Shown piece after piece: positions 36,021 to 44,516 of a stretch of 64,000 bases of DNA. The stretch's first letter is position 1, and each line of letters opens with the position of its first letter. Both the position numbers and the translations under genes were made by a program. Under the pieces are notes generated by a model that worked only from the letters and a program-made list of their open reading frames with translations, was not told the origin of the DNA and searched no databases. The DNA is from Salinicola lusitanus (GTDB lineage Bacteria; Pseudomonadota; Gammaproteobacteria; Pseudomonadales; Halomonadaceae), in the NCBI RefSeq assembly GCF_003206045.1, contig NZ_PZJM01000015.1, positions 100,802-164,801 of the forward strand. The letters run 5' to 3'.

Positions 36021-37001
36021 ATGAAAAGTCTCAAGGTTGGACTGGTAGCGCTCGCGCTGTTGGCCGGGGTCGGCCACGCCAGCGCTCAGGAAATCCAGGT
36101 CAAGTTTGCCCATGTCGGCGAGCCGGATTCGCTCTTCGCCGATGTCGCTCAGGAATATGCCAAGCGCGCCAACGAGAAGCTGGCGGGCGAAGCCAAGGTG
36201 GTCGTCTACGGTTCGAGCCAGCTCGGCGGCGACTCCGAACTGTTGAAGAAACTCAAGCTGGGCACCGTCGATCTGGCGCTTCCCTCGACCGTGATGAGCA
36301 GCGTGGCACCGCAGTTCGCGCTATTCGAGATGCCGTATCTCATCGCCGATCGCGACCATATGGCCAAGGTCCGCGACGAGGTGGTGAGGCCTCAGCTCTA
36401 CCCGGTCGCCGAGAGCCGTGGCTACCACATCATCGGCGTCTGGGAGAACGGCTTCCGCCAGATCACCAACAACGTCCGTCCGATCAACACGCCGGCCGAT
36501 CTTTCCGGCATCAAACTGCGCGTGCCGCAGGGCGTGTGGCGGGTCGAGATGTTCAAGAGCTACGGTGCCAACCCGTCACCCATGGCGCTCTCCGAGGTGT
36601 TCGTCGCCCTGCAGACCGGGGCGATGGATGGTCAGGAAAACCCGCTGGTCCAGACCTACGCCTCGCGCCTGCAGGAAGTCCAGAAGTACCTCTCGCTGTC
36701 CGACCACATCTACACCCCAGCCTTCGTGACCGCCGGCATGAGCTGGAACCGGCTGCCCCAGCACGTCCGTGACGTACTCAAGGAGACGGCCGTGGAGATG
36801 GAACCCTATGCGCTGGAGCAGGGGGCGAAGCTCGACGAGGAGACGCTCGCCAAGATGCGTGATGCCGGCCTGCAGATCAACGAGGTCGATCGCCAGGCCT
36901 TCATCGACGCCTCCAAGCCGGTCTACGACAAGTTCATCAAGGACGTCGACGGCGGTCAGGAGATGCTCGACAAGGTGCGTGAACTGCAACCCGCCAGTTA
37001 A
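36021..37001 (+). CDS. dctP: TRAP transporter solute-binding protein, DctP family
   Basis: The 326-residue product is a periplasmic TRAP binding protein with a signal peptide (cleavage near ASA-QE, residue 23) and the typical features FAHVGEPDSL, ELLKKLKLGTVDLALP, the long helix region and the conserved arginine in GIKLRVPQG that binds the carboxylate of the ligand. GAAGGA precedes ATG 36021. It is first in an operon dctP-dctQ-dctM-hydratase-CoA-transferase. The ligand is probably an organic acid; the CoA enzymes downstream suggest an unsaturated or hydroxy acid. Confidence 0.92.
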   Translation: MKSLKVGLVALALLAGVGHASAQEIQVKFAHVGEPDSLFADVAQEYAKRANEKLAGEAKVVVYGSSQLGGDSELLKKLKLGTVDLALPSTVMSSVAPQFALFEMPYLIADRDHMAKVRDEVVRPQLYPVAESRGYHIIGVWENGFRQITNNVRPINTPADLSGIKLRVPQGVWRVEMFKSYGANPSPMALSEVFVALQTGAMDGQENPLVQTYASRLQEVQKYLSLSDHIYTPAFVTAGMSWNRLPQHVRDVLKETAVEMEPYALEQGAKLDEETLAKMRDAGLQINEVDRQAFIDASKPVYDKFIKDVDGGQEMLDKVRELQPAS

Positions 37002-37064
37002 CTCGCGCGTCCGGTCGCGCCCGCCAGACCGGGCGTGGCCGGGCGGCGGACGAAGGAGCCGCCT

Positions 37065-37628
37065 GTGAAAACCCTGAATACGCTGCGCGATGGTTTCAGC
37101 CGCCTGCTAGAGGTCATCGTCGTCATCAACATGCTGATGCTGGCGGGCATCGTCATCGTCGGCTTCCTCTCGCGGCTGGTGGGGTCGCCCTTCACCTGGT
37201 ACGACGAGGCCGCCTCGATCAGCCTGGCCTGGTTGACCTACTACGGGGCGGCGCTGGCTGCGGCCAAGGGCGCGCACATCGCCTGCCCCAGCATCGTCAA
37301 TGCCTTTCCGCCGAAGGTGCGGCTACCGGTCGCGCTGATGGGAGAAGCGGTGACCATCGCCTTCTTCGTGCTGCTGGCGGTGACCGGCTGGCAGGTCGTC
37401 CACATCCTGGCGGGCTCCACCATGATCAGCCTGACCAGCGTCTCGTTGCAGTTCACCCAGTCGGCGCTGCCGATCGCCTCGGTCCTGTTCATCGTCGCCG
37501 AGCTGCTGCGGCTGCCGGAAGTCATCCGTCAGGCGCGTGGCGAAGGCTTCGTCGATCACGAGCTGGAGGAGGTGGGCCTGAGCCCGAACATGGCAAGTCA
37601 GTCCGATGCGGGGAGTGCGACACGATGA
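37065..37628 (+). CDS. dctQ: TRAP transporter small permease subunit, DctQ
   Basis: The 187-residue product has four membrane segments and the DctQ layout, with WYDEAASISLAWLTYYGAALA in the first periplasmic/membrane block. AAGGAG at 37053-37058 lies 6 nt before the GTG at 37065; an earlier in-frame GTG at 37035 is not supported by a ribosome site. The stop overlaps the dctM start as ATGA. DctQ and DctM together form the sodium-driven channel. Confidence 0.88.
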   Translation: MKTLNTLRDGFSRLLEVIVVINMLMLAGIVIVGFLSRLVGSPFTWYDEAASISLAWLTYYGAALAAAKGAHIACPSIVNAFPPKVRLPVALMGEAVTIAFFVLLAVTGWQVVHILAGSTMISLTSVSLQFTQSALPIASVLFIVAELLRLPEVIRQARGEGFVDHELEEVGLSPNMASQSDAGSATR

Positions 37629-38911
37629 TTCTGGCCTTGATGTTTGCAGGACTGCTGCTGTTGATCGTGCTCAACGTGCCGATCGCCATCGCGCTCGGGC
37701 TGGTGGGCGCCGTTGCGGTGTACTCCAGCTACGGCGTCTATGCGCTGCCCAACATCGGGCTGACCATGTTCGAGGGGGCGACCAACTTCCCGCTGATTGC
37801 CATTCCCCTGTTCATCCTGGCCGGGGCGATCATGAATGCGTCGAGCATCTCGCGTCGCCTGATCGATTTCGCCGCTTCGCTGGTCGGCTTCGTCAAGGGC
37901 GGCCTGGCCATGGTCACCATCGGCTCCTCGATCTTCTTCGCCGAGATCTCCGGCTCCGCGGTCGCTGGCGTTTCTGCCCTGGGCAGCCTGCTGATCCCGG
38001 CGATGAAGAACCGGGGATACTCCAAGGAGTTCGCCGCGGCGATCTCCTCGTCCGCCGCGAGTCTGGCGATCATCCTGCCGCCTTCGATCCCGATGATCCT
38101 CTACGCGGTGATGTCGGGAGAGTCGGTGGTCAAGATGTTCGTCGCCGGCATCTTCCCGGGGCTGCTGGGAGCGCTGGGCCTGGCTGTCGTCTGCTACTTC
38201 CTGGCACGCAAGCACAACTTCCCTTCCGAAGGGCGCTTCCAGGCCAGCCGGGTGTGGAAGTCGTTCAAGGAGGCGATCTGGGCGTTGCTGATCCCGGTGA
38301 TCATCCTCGGCGGGATCTTCGGTGGCATCGTCACCGCCACCGAGGGTGCGGCGCTGGCGGTGGTGGTCGCCATCTTCATCAGCGCGGTGATCTATCGCGA
38401 GTTCTCGTTGAAGACGCTGTGGAAGTCCTGCCTGGATGCGGGCGTCCAGACCGCCGTGGTGATGCTGCTGGTCGCCAGCTCCGCGCTGGTGGGACTCTAT
38501 CTCACCGAGTCCCAGCTGCCGCAACAGCTGGCTCACTCGATTGCCGGACTGACCGACAACAAGTACGTGATCCTGGCGCTGCTCAACATCATCTTCCTGA
38601 TCCTGGGGATCTTCCTGCACTCGGCAGCGGCGATCATCCTGGTGGTGCCGATCGTGCTGCCGCTGATCATCCAGGTGGGTATCGATCCGCTCCACTTCGG
38701 CCTGATCGTTACCCTCAACCTGGCCATCGGGCAGCAGACCCCGCCGGTGGCAAGCGTACTGATCGCGTCGTGCTCCATCGCCAAGGCCGACATCTGGCGC
38801 ACCACGCGAACCAATCTCTGGTTCCTCGGCGTGCTGTTCATCGTGCTGATATTCAACACCTATGTCCCGGATTTCGCGCTGCTGCTGGTGCACCTGATCT
38901 ACGGCAGCTGA
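37625..38911 (+). CDS. dctM: TRAP transporter large permease subunit, DctM
   Basis: The 428-residue product is the large TRAP membrane subunit with about 12 segments. Family hallmarks are FEGATNFPLIAIPLFILAG, the ISGSAVAGVSALGSLLIP stretch, ILPPSIPMILYAV and the C-terminal NLAIGQQTPPVASVL. Its ATG overlaps the dctQ stop (ATGA), so expression is coupled. TRAP transport uses a sodium gradient, suiting a halophile. Confidence 0.93.
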   Translation: MILALMFAGLLLLIVLNVPIAIALGLVGAVAVYSSYGVYALPNIGLTMFEGATNFPLIAIPLFILAGAIMNASSISRRLIDFAASLVGFVKGGLAMVTIGSSIFFAEISGSAVAGVSALGSLLIPAMKNRGYSKEFAAAISSSAASLAIILPPSIPMILYAVMSGESVVKMFVAGIFPGLLGALGLAVVCYFLARKHNFPSEGRFQASRVWKSFKEAIWALLIPVIILGGIFGGIVTATEGAALAVVVAIFISAVIYREFSLKTLWKSCLDAGVQTAVVMLLVASSALVGLYLTESQLPQQLAHSIAGLTDNKYVILALLNIIFLILGIFLHSAAAIILVVPIVLPLIIQVGIDPLHFGLIVTLNLAIGQQTPPVASVLIASCSIAKADIWRTTRTNLWFLGVLFIVLIFNTYVPDFALLLVHLIYGS

Positions 38912-38945
38912 GACCGGAACCCGACCAAGCTGGAGACCCGTCACC

Positions 38946-39734
38946 ATGACCCGAGAGGATTCGATTCGCTGTCACAAGCGCGGCGCGATCGGCTGGATCC
39001 GCTTCAACCGGCCCGAGGCTCGCAACGCGATGACCTGGCACATGTACGAGACCATGCATCAAGCCTGCCGGCAGTTCGACGAGGATGAAGAGGTCAGGCT
39101 GATCGCCTTCCGCGGCGAGGGTGGCGAAGCCTTCGTGGCGGGTACCGATATCAAGCAGTTCGCCGACTTCAAGGGGCCCGAGGATGGCATCGACTACGAG
39201 CGCCGGATCGACCGCATGATCGGCGGCCTCGAGCAGCTCGCCACGCCGACGGTGGCGCTGCTCGATGGTTACTGTATCGGCGGCGGCGCGGCCATCGCCC
39301 TGGCCTGCGATTTCCGTTACGCCAACGACAATCTCAAGTTCGGGATTCCCATCGCCAGGACCCTGGGCAACTGCATGTCGATCACCAACGTGTCGAGGCT
39401 GGTCGACCTGATCGGGATCCCGCGCACCAAGCGGGTGCTGATGCTGGCGCAGACGATCGAGGCCGAGGAGGCATCGTCCATCGGCCTGATCGACGCCGTC
39501 GTCGGGAGTGAAGCCCTGGACGAGGCGGCGGAGAAACTCGCCGAGAAGCTTTCCGGCCATGCGCCGTTGACGATGCGAGCCGCCAAGACCTGCATCAACC
39601 GAATCCTGGAGGCGCGTCGACCCGCGCATGATGCCGCCGATGACCTGATCGCGCTCTGCTATACCAGCGACGACTTTCGCGGTGCCGTCAGGCGTTTCGT
39701 CGACAAGACACCGTACACCTGGCAGGGCCGCTAG
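38946..39734 (+). CDS. Enoyl-CoA hydratase/isomerase (crotonase) family protein
   Basis: The 262-residue product is a crotonase-fold enzyme, beginning with GAIGWIRFNRPEARNAM and containing the oxyanion-hole segments FVAGTDIKQFADF and LDGYCIGGGAAIALACDFRYA. The catalytic glutamates of true hydratases are not evident at the second position (SRLVDLIGIPRTKRV), so it might be a hydratase, isomerase or hydrolase acting on a particular acyl-CoA. It lies 34 bp after dctM and before a CoA-transferase, so the pair probably activates and modifies the acid taken up. A CaiD-like role is one analogy, not an assignment. Confidence 0.8.
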   Translation: MTREDSIRCHKRGAIGWIRFNRPEARNAMTWHMYETMHQACRQFDEDEEVRLIAFRGEGGEAFVAGTDIKQFADFKGPEDGIDYERRIDRMIGGLEQLATPTVALLDGYCIGGGAAIALACDFRYANDNLKFGIPIARTLGNCMSITNVSRLVDLIGIPRTKRVLMLAQTIEAEEASSIGLIDAVVGSEALDEAAEKLAEKLSGHAPLTMRAAKTCINRILEARRPAHDAADDLIALCYTSDDFRGAVRRFVDKTPYTWQGR

Positions 39735-39754
39735 GCGCCACAGCGACGCCACCC

Positions 39755-39806
39755 CGTTCCCACTCGCCGGAAAACGCGGACGCCGAACCCGCCCGCGGTG
39801 GGAACG
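39755..39806. repeat. Inverted repeat between the hydratase and CoA-transferase genes
   Basis: CGTTCCCAC (39755-39763) and GTGGGAACG (39798-39806) are perfectly complementary and enclose 34 nt of GC-rich sequence. There is no T tract; it could be an mRNA processing or stability element that sets the ratio of the two enzymes. Confidence 0.35.
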
Positions 39807-39877
39807 TGCGCGCCCGACCTGCCACGCCACTCGCAGCCGTGCTGCTCGCCATTCGAAGGCCGTTAGGGGGAATCGCC

Positions 39878-41065
39878 ATGTTACCGTTGGAAGGCATGAA
39901 AGTACTCGACATCTCGCAGATCATGGCCGGCCCGTACTGCACCATGGTGCTGGGGGACATGGGCGCGGACGTGATCAAGGTGGAGAAGACCAATGGCGGC
40001 GACGACAGCCGTCAGATGGGTCCTTACGTCAATGACGAATCCACCTGTTTCGCGCAGATCAATCGCAACAAGCGCAGTATCTCGCTCAATCTCAAGGAGC
40101 CCGACGGGCTGGCGCTGTTCTACCAGTTGGCGAAGGAAGTGGACGTCGTGGTCGAGAACTATCGGCCCGGAGTGACCCAGTCGCTGAAGATCGACTACGA
40201 CACGCTCAAGGAGATCAATCCCGGCCTGGTCTACTGCTCGATATCCGGCTACGGCCAGACCGGGCCGTATCGGCGCAAGGGCGGCTTCGACCTGGTCGCC
40301 CAGGGGATGACGGGGCTGATGTCGATGACCGGCGAGCCGGGGCGACGGCCGTTGAAGACCGGGGTCGCGGTCTATGACATCGGGGCCGGGATCACCGCGA
40401 TCTACTCGATACTGGCGGCCTACATCCACAAGCAGAAGACCGGCGAAGGGCAACTGGTCGATGTCGCGATCGCCGAGTGCGGCCTGCCGTGGTTCACCTG
40501 GGAAGCGGCCGCTTACTTCGCGGAGGGGCGGGTCCCGCAGCCGACCGGGTGGCGACACCGTGTTTCCGCGCCTTATCAGGCGGTCAAGGTCCAGGACGGC
40601 TACATGATGCTGGGGTGCGCCAACCAGCGTACCTGGGAGCGGTTCTGTCACGACGTGCTGGCACGTCCCGACTTGACCGAGGATCCTCGCTTCCTCACCA
40701 ACAGCGATCGCGGTCGCAACGTCGACGTCCTGGAGTCGTTGCTGGAGGAGTTGATGTGCACGGCCGACACCCAGCACTGGCTGAGCCGGTGCGACGAAGC
40801 CGGGGTCCCGGCGGGGCCGATCAACGACTTCGCCCAGGCGATGGACGACCCGCACTACCGGGAGCGGGGAATGGTCCAGGAGCTCGATCATCCCGTGATC
40901 GGGCGCATGCAGACCATCGGCTTCGCCAGCAAGCTGTCGGCGACGCCTCCCCAGATCCGACGCCCGGCGCCGGTGTTCGCGCAGCATACCGAAGAGGTCC
41001 TGGCCACGCTGGGCGTGGGAGGGGAGCGTCTCGCCGCCCTGCGCGAGCGTGGCGTCGTCCGCTGA
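39878..41065 (+). CDS. Class III CoA-transferase (CaiB/BaiF/formyl-CoA transferase family)
   Basis: The 395-residue product is a family III CoA-transferase that moves CoA between carboxylic acids through mixed-anhydride and thioester intermediates. It has KVLDISQIMAGPYCTMVLGDMGADVIKVE at the N-terminus, the Gly-rich CSISGYGQTGPY and the catalytic aspartate at D167 in VAVYDIGAG, followed by MMLGCANQRTW. GGGGG lies before the ATG at 39878; upstream in-frame starts from 39806 are not needed. It ends the TRAP operon, after a 143-bp gap with a long-looped inverted repeat, and converges on a LysR gene. The acid is unknown. Confidence 0.88.
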   Translation: MLPLEGMKVLDISQIMAGPYCTMVLGDMGADVIKVEKTNGGDDSRQMGPYVNDESTCFAQINRNKRSISLNLKEPDGLALFYQLAKEVDVVVENYRPGVTQSLKIDYDTLKEINPGLVYCSISGYGQTGPYRRKGGFDLVAQGMTGLMSMTGEPGRRPLKTGVAVYDIGAGITAIYSILAAYIHKQKTGEGQLVDVAIAECGLPWFTWEAAAYFAEGRVPQPTGWRHRVSAPYQAVKVQDGYMMLGCANQRTWERFCHDVLARPDLTEDPRFLTNSDRGRNVDVLESLLEELMCTADTQHWLSRCDEAGVPAGPINDFAQAMDDPHYRERGMVQELDHPVIGRMQTIGFASKLSATPPQIRRPAPVFAQHTEEVLATLGVGGERLAALRERGVVR

Positions 41066-41084
41066 CGCCGGGCTCGCGCCACGT

Positions 41085-42032
41085 TCAGTCGACAGCGCCG
41101 GAGAGTGAGGCGGTCTCCTGGGATCGCCTCGCTTCCTCCTCCAGCCAATCGTGAACCGCCTGCACCCGGCGGTCGTCCAGGGCGCCTTGCTGGTAGACCA
41201 GCCCGTAGCGCTTGCCGGTGGCGACCGAGCCGGCGAACGGCGCGATCAGGCGGCCGCTGGCCAGTTCATCGCCGATCAGCGTGCGCCGGGCGATCGCCAC
41301 CCCCATGCCGGCGATCGCCGCTTCCACGGTCAACTGATTGCGGTTGAAGGTGTAACCCCGCCGGACATTGACCCGCTCGCCGCCGATCGCCCCCAGATAG
41401 TGCTCCCACTCGGCATAATCGTGGCTGCCGCGCCAGGCCGTCACGTCGTGCAGCAGGGGGTAGTAGCCCAGCGCCTCGGGATGCGTGAGCGGGGGCCTTC
41501 TCCTGAGCAGCTGCGGCGAGCAGACGGCAAAGATCTTCTCGTCGATCAAGGCGGTTGTCTGGAGGCCGGGGTAGTGGCCGTCGTTGAGATCGATGGCCAG
41601 ATCGTAGCCGCCGTCGAGCAGCGAGAGGTTGCTGTCCTCGGCGGTGATGTGCAGATCGATATCGGGAAAGCGGGCCTGCAGGCGCGGTAGCCTCGGCATC
41701 AGCCACTTGGCCAGGAACGAGGGCAGACAGCGCAGCCGCAGCACGCCGCTCATGACACCGCCGCGCAGGCGGTCGACCTCCAGGCCGACGGCTTCGTAGG
41801 CCTGCGACACGACCCCGGCCAGCCGCTCACCCTCCTCGGTGAGCGCCAACTGCCGTGGCAGGCGTCGAAACAGCCGGAACCCCAGGCGCTCCTCCAGCTG
41901 CTTGATCTGCTGGCTGACCGCGCCGGTGGTCACGTGCAGTTCCTCCGCCGCACGGGTGAAGGAGAGATGCCTGGCGCTGACGGCGAAGACCTTTAGCCAG
42001 GCGTGGGTCTGAGCGTTGAGAGACTGGGTCAT
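41085..42032 (-). CDS. LysR family regulator, DsdC/GcvA-like, divergent from L-serine dehydratase
   Basis: The 315-residue product has an N-terminal helix-turn-helix (FTRAAEELHVTTGAVSQQIKQLEERLG) and a periplasmic-binding-type ligand domain. Wording such as ARHLSFTRAAEELH, LLHDVTAWRGSHDYAEW and a GVAIARRTL stretch resembles the GcvA/DsdC group, which includes regulators of glycine and serine use. It diverges from sdaA over 145 bp, and a perfect inverted repeat lies 2 bp before its start codon. It probably controls sdaA in response to serine or a related amino acid. Confidence 0.85.
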   Translation of the reverse strand: MTQSLNAQTHAWLKVFAVSARHLSFTRAAEELHVTTGAVSQQIKQLEERLGFRLFRRLPRQLALTEEGERLAGVVSQAYEAVGLEVDRLRGGVMSGVLRLRCLPSFLAKWLMPRLPRLQARFPDIDLHITAEDSNLSLLDGGYDLAIDLNDGHYPGLQTTALIDEKIFAVCSPQLLRRRPPLTHPEALGYYPLLHDVTAWRGSHDYAEWEHYLGAIGGERVNVRRGYTFNRNQLTVEAAIAGMGVAIARRTLIGDELASGRLIAPFAGSVATGKRYGLVYQQGALDDRRVQAVHDWLEEEARRSQETASLSGAVD

Positions 42033-42034
42033 GA

Positions 42035-42049
42035 TTTAGCCTGGCTAAA
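42035..42049. promoter_or_regulatory. Palindromic LysR operator upstream of the regulator and sdaA
   Basis: TTTAGCC-T-GGCTAAA is a perfect 15-bp inverted repeat directly adjoining the LysR start and within the divergent region to sdaA. A T-N11-A type layout and location are typical of LysR binding sites. Confidence 0.6.
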
Positions 42050-42177
42050 ACCCTGGGCAGATATATTCGATTGAGACCGGTGTAACTGGCGAGCACACTG
42101 AAGTCAAACTACACCAAGCATCGGTTCTCGTAACGACGCTTTCTGACTCCAGTGCGACGCCTCCAGGGGGGACGACC

Positions 42178-43560
42178 ATGACCTTCAGCGTGTTTGACCT
42201 GTTCAAGATCGGCATCGGGCCCTCCAGCTCGCACACCGTGGGGCCGATGCAGGCCGCCCACACCTTCGTCACCACGCTGCGCGAGCAGGCGCTGCTGCAG
42301 CCGGTCAAGCGGGTCACGGTCACCCTCTATGGCTCGCTCAGTGCCACCGGCAAGGGCCACAACACCGACAGCGCGGTACTCGGCGGGTTGATGGGCGAGC
42401 AGCCGGTGAGCGTCGATCCCGACGAGCTGGCGCTCAAGCTCGCCGCCGTCGACCGCGATCATCAGTTGTCGCTGGCCGGCTTGCACACTATCGACTTCGA
42501 TCCCGCCCGCGACGTCGAGTGGTGCGACGAGATCCTCGAGTACCACACCAATGCGCTGCGGCTGGTGGCCAGTGATCGCCGCGGCGCGACGGTCTACGCC
42601 AACACCTACTACTCGGTCGGCGGCGGCTTCGTGGTCGACGAGGAGCAGGCCGAGCACGGCGAGAGCGCCACCCGCGGCGTGCGCCTGCCGTTTCCGTTCC
42701 GCAATGCGGTGGAGCTGCTGGAGATCTGTCGCCGCGAGGGGCTGTCGATCAGCGAGGTAATGCTCGCCAATGAGGGCGCCTGGCGTGGCGAGGCCGAGAC
42801 CCGTGCCGGCCTGTGGCGCATCTGGGAGGCGATGAAGGCCTGCGTCGACAGCGGCCTGGATCAACAGGGCGTGCTGCCGGGCGGTCTCAACGTGCGTCGG
42901 CGGGCACCGAATCTGCACCGGCGACTGATGGCGCTCGACGACGACAAGGGGCTGATCGCCAGCACCTTCTCGGCGATGGATTGGGTCAACCTCTTCGCGC
43001 TGGCGGTCAACGAGGAGAACGCCGCCGGACGACGCATGGTCACCGCCCCCACCAACGGCGCCGCGGGGATCGTGCCGGCGGTGCTGCACTACTACATGAA
43101 GTTCCAGCCCGGAGCGTGCGAGAAGGATGTGGTGCGCTTTCTGCTGGCGGCCGCCGCGATCGGCATTCTGTGCAAGACCAACGCCTCGATCTCCGGCGCC
43201 GAGGTCGGCTGTCAGGGGGAGGTGGGGTCGGCCTGCGCGATGGCTGCGGCGGGGCTGGCCGAGCTGCTCGGGGGTAGCCCGGCGCAGGTCGAGAACGCCG
43301 CCGAGATCGGCCTCGAGCACAATCTGGGGCTGACCTGCGATCCGATCGCGGGGCTGGTCCAGGTGCCCTGTATCGAACGTAACGCCATCGCCTCGGTGAA
43401 GGCGATCAATGCCGCCCAGATGGCGCTGCGTGGCGACGGCGAGCATTTCGTCTCCCTCGACAAGGTGATTCGCACCATGCGGGATACCGGGCGTGACATG
43501 CAGGACAAGTACAAGGAAACGTCCCGTGGCGGTTTGGCTGTCAATACGATCGAGTGTTGA
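42178..43560 (+). CDS. sdaA: L-serine dehydratase (iron-sulfur dependent), single chain
   Basis: SdaA deaminates L-serine to pyruvate and ammonia with a [4Fe-4S] cluster. The 460-residue product resembles E. coli SdaA (454) throughout: [15 protein letters not shown] near the start, [35 protein letters not shown] and the C-terminus [10 protein letters not shown]. The cluster cysteines are C345, C387 and C398, with spacing as in structurally known members. ATG 42178 is preceded by a GGGGGGA stretch. Deaminating serine links to the neighbouring one-carbon and glyoxylate genes. Confidence 0.95.
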   Translation: MTFSVFDLFKIGIGPSSSHTVGPMQAAHTFVTTLREQALLQPVKRVTVTLYGSLSATGKGHNTDSAVLGGLMGEQPVSVDPDELALKLAAVDRDHQLSLAGLHTIDFDPARDVEWCDEILEYHTNALRLVASDRRGATVYANTYYSVGGGFVVDEEQAEHGESATRGVRLPFPFRNAVELLEICRREGLSISEVMLANEGAWRGEAETRAGLWRIWEAMKACVDSGLDQQGVLPGGLNVRRRAPNLHRRLMALDDDKGLIASTFSAMDWVNLFALAVNEENAAGRRMVTAPTNGAAGIVPAVLHYYMKFQPGACEKDVVRFLLAAAAIGILCKTNASISGAEVGCQGEVGSACAMAAAGLAELLGGSPAQVENAAEIGLEHNLGLTCDPIAGLVQVPCIERNAIASVKAINAAQMALRGDGEHFVSLDKVIRTMRDTGRDMQDKYKETSRGGLAVNTIEC

Positions 43561-43715
43561 ACGGCCGGGGTGAGACGGACCGATATCCCGGCCCTGTACC
43601 AGGCCGTTCACCCTAATGCGTGATAACGACAATCGCCTCTGGCTGTGCCAATATCGACGTCCTGAATCAGGGCCTGACACGGTGGCCCAGGAAGCACGTA
43701 ACAAGGGCAAGGGTC

Positions 43716-44450
43716 ATGAGCCAAGACAGTTGCATTATCTGTCATTTCAAGCACTACGGTGAGCTTTCCGATAATGACGAGGCCCTGCTGGCCGAACTCG
43801 AGCAGAGCCCAACGGAAATCAAGGGCGACCAGATACTGTGGCAGGAAGGTGATGTTGCCCGTGAGTTCTGTACCCTGAGCAAAGGCTGGGCCTACTCCTT
43901 CCGTCACATGGAAGATGGCTCCCGTCAGATTCTCGAGATCTACCTCCCCGGCGATATCATCGGGCTGAGGGAGTTCGCCTTCAAGGAGCGGCTGACCGGC
44001 GTCGCCATGCTCGAGGATGGTGTCGTCTGTCATTTCCCGCATCGCCGGTTGATCAATGTCTTCCGGGAATCGCTGACCCTGTCAGCCATCTTCTTCGCCA
44101 TCTCCTCGCACCAGCAGGCGCTGCTGACCGAGCGGCTGGTCAACCTGGCCCGGCGCAGCGCGCGCCAGCGCCTGGCCCATCTGATCTACGAGATGTATGT
44201 GAGACTGGAGCGCACCAAGGCGCGGGACGGCAACAGCATTCGCCTGCCGCTCTCCCAGCAGCACCTCGGCGACGCCCTGGGATTGTCGTCGGTGCACGTC
44301 AGCCGCACGCTGACCGCATTCCGGGAAGAGGGGCTGCTGCTGCGCTCGCGCCAGCGTGTGGAGCTGCCCGATCCCGAGGCGCTGGCGCGGGAAGCGGAAT
44401 TCGGCGATGCCTACCTCAACGACGGTATCGATCACTTCTTCCATCACTGA
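43716..44450 (+). CDS. Crp/Fnr family regulator with partial FNR cysteine set
   Basis: The 244-residue product has a cyclic-nucleotide-type effector domain (about 25-140) and a winged helix-turn-helix (LSQQHLGDALGLSSVHVSRTL, about 190-210). The N-terminal CIICH carries C6 and C9 in the spacing of FNR C20/C23, and C105 in DGVVCHFPHRRL aligns with FNR C122, but the counterpart of FNR C29 is missing; C52 is an additional cysteine. It could bind a modified cluster, sense redox by thiols, or be cluster-free. ATG 43716 follows AAGGG; upstream in-frame codons to 43620 look unrelated. It is monocistronic. Confidence 0.85.
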   Translation: MSQDSCIICHFKHYGELSDNDEALLAELEQSPTEIKGDQILWQEGDVAREFCTLSKGWAYSFRHMEDGSRQILEIYLPGDIIGLREFAFKERLTGVAMLEDGVVCHFPHRRLINVFRESLTLSAIFFAISSHQQALLTERLVNLARRSARQRLAHLIYEMYVRLERTKARDGNSIRLPLSQQHLGDALGLSSVHVSRTLTAFREEGLLLRSRQRVELPDPEALAREAEFGDAYLNDGIDHFFHH

Positions 44451-44516
44451 GTCGACGGTTCACGAGGTACCGGGTCGGGACGTTGCCGGCCCGGCTGGCA
44501 GTCACGGCGCGAACGG

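Noticed and set aside
42109..43710. 533-residue open frame antisense to sdaA
   Set aside because: Shadow of sdaA, with no ribosome site or domain.
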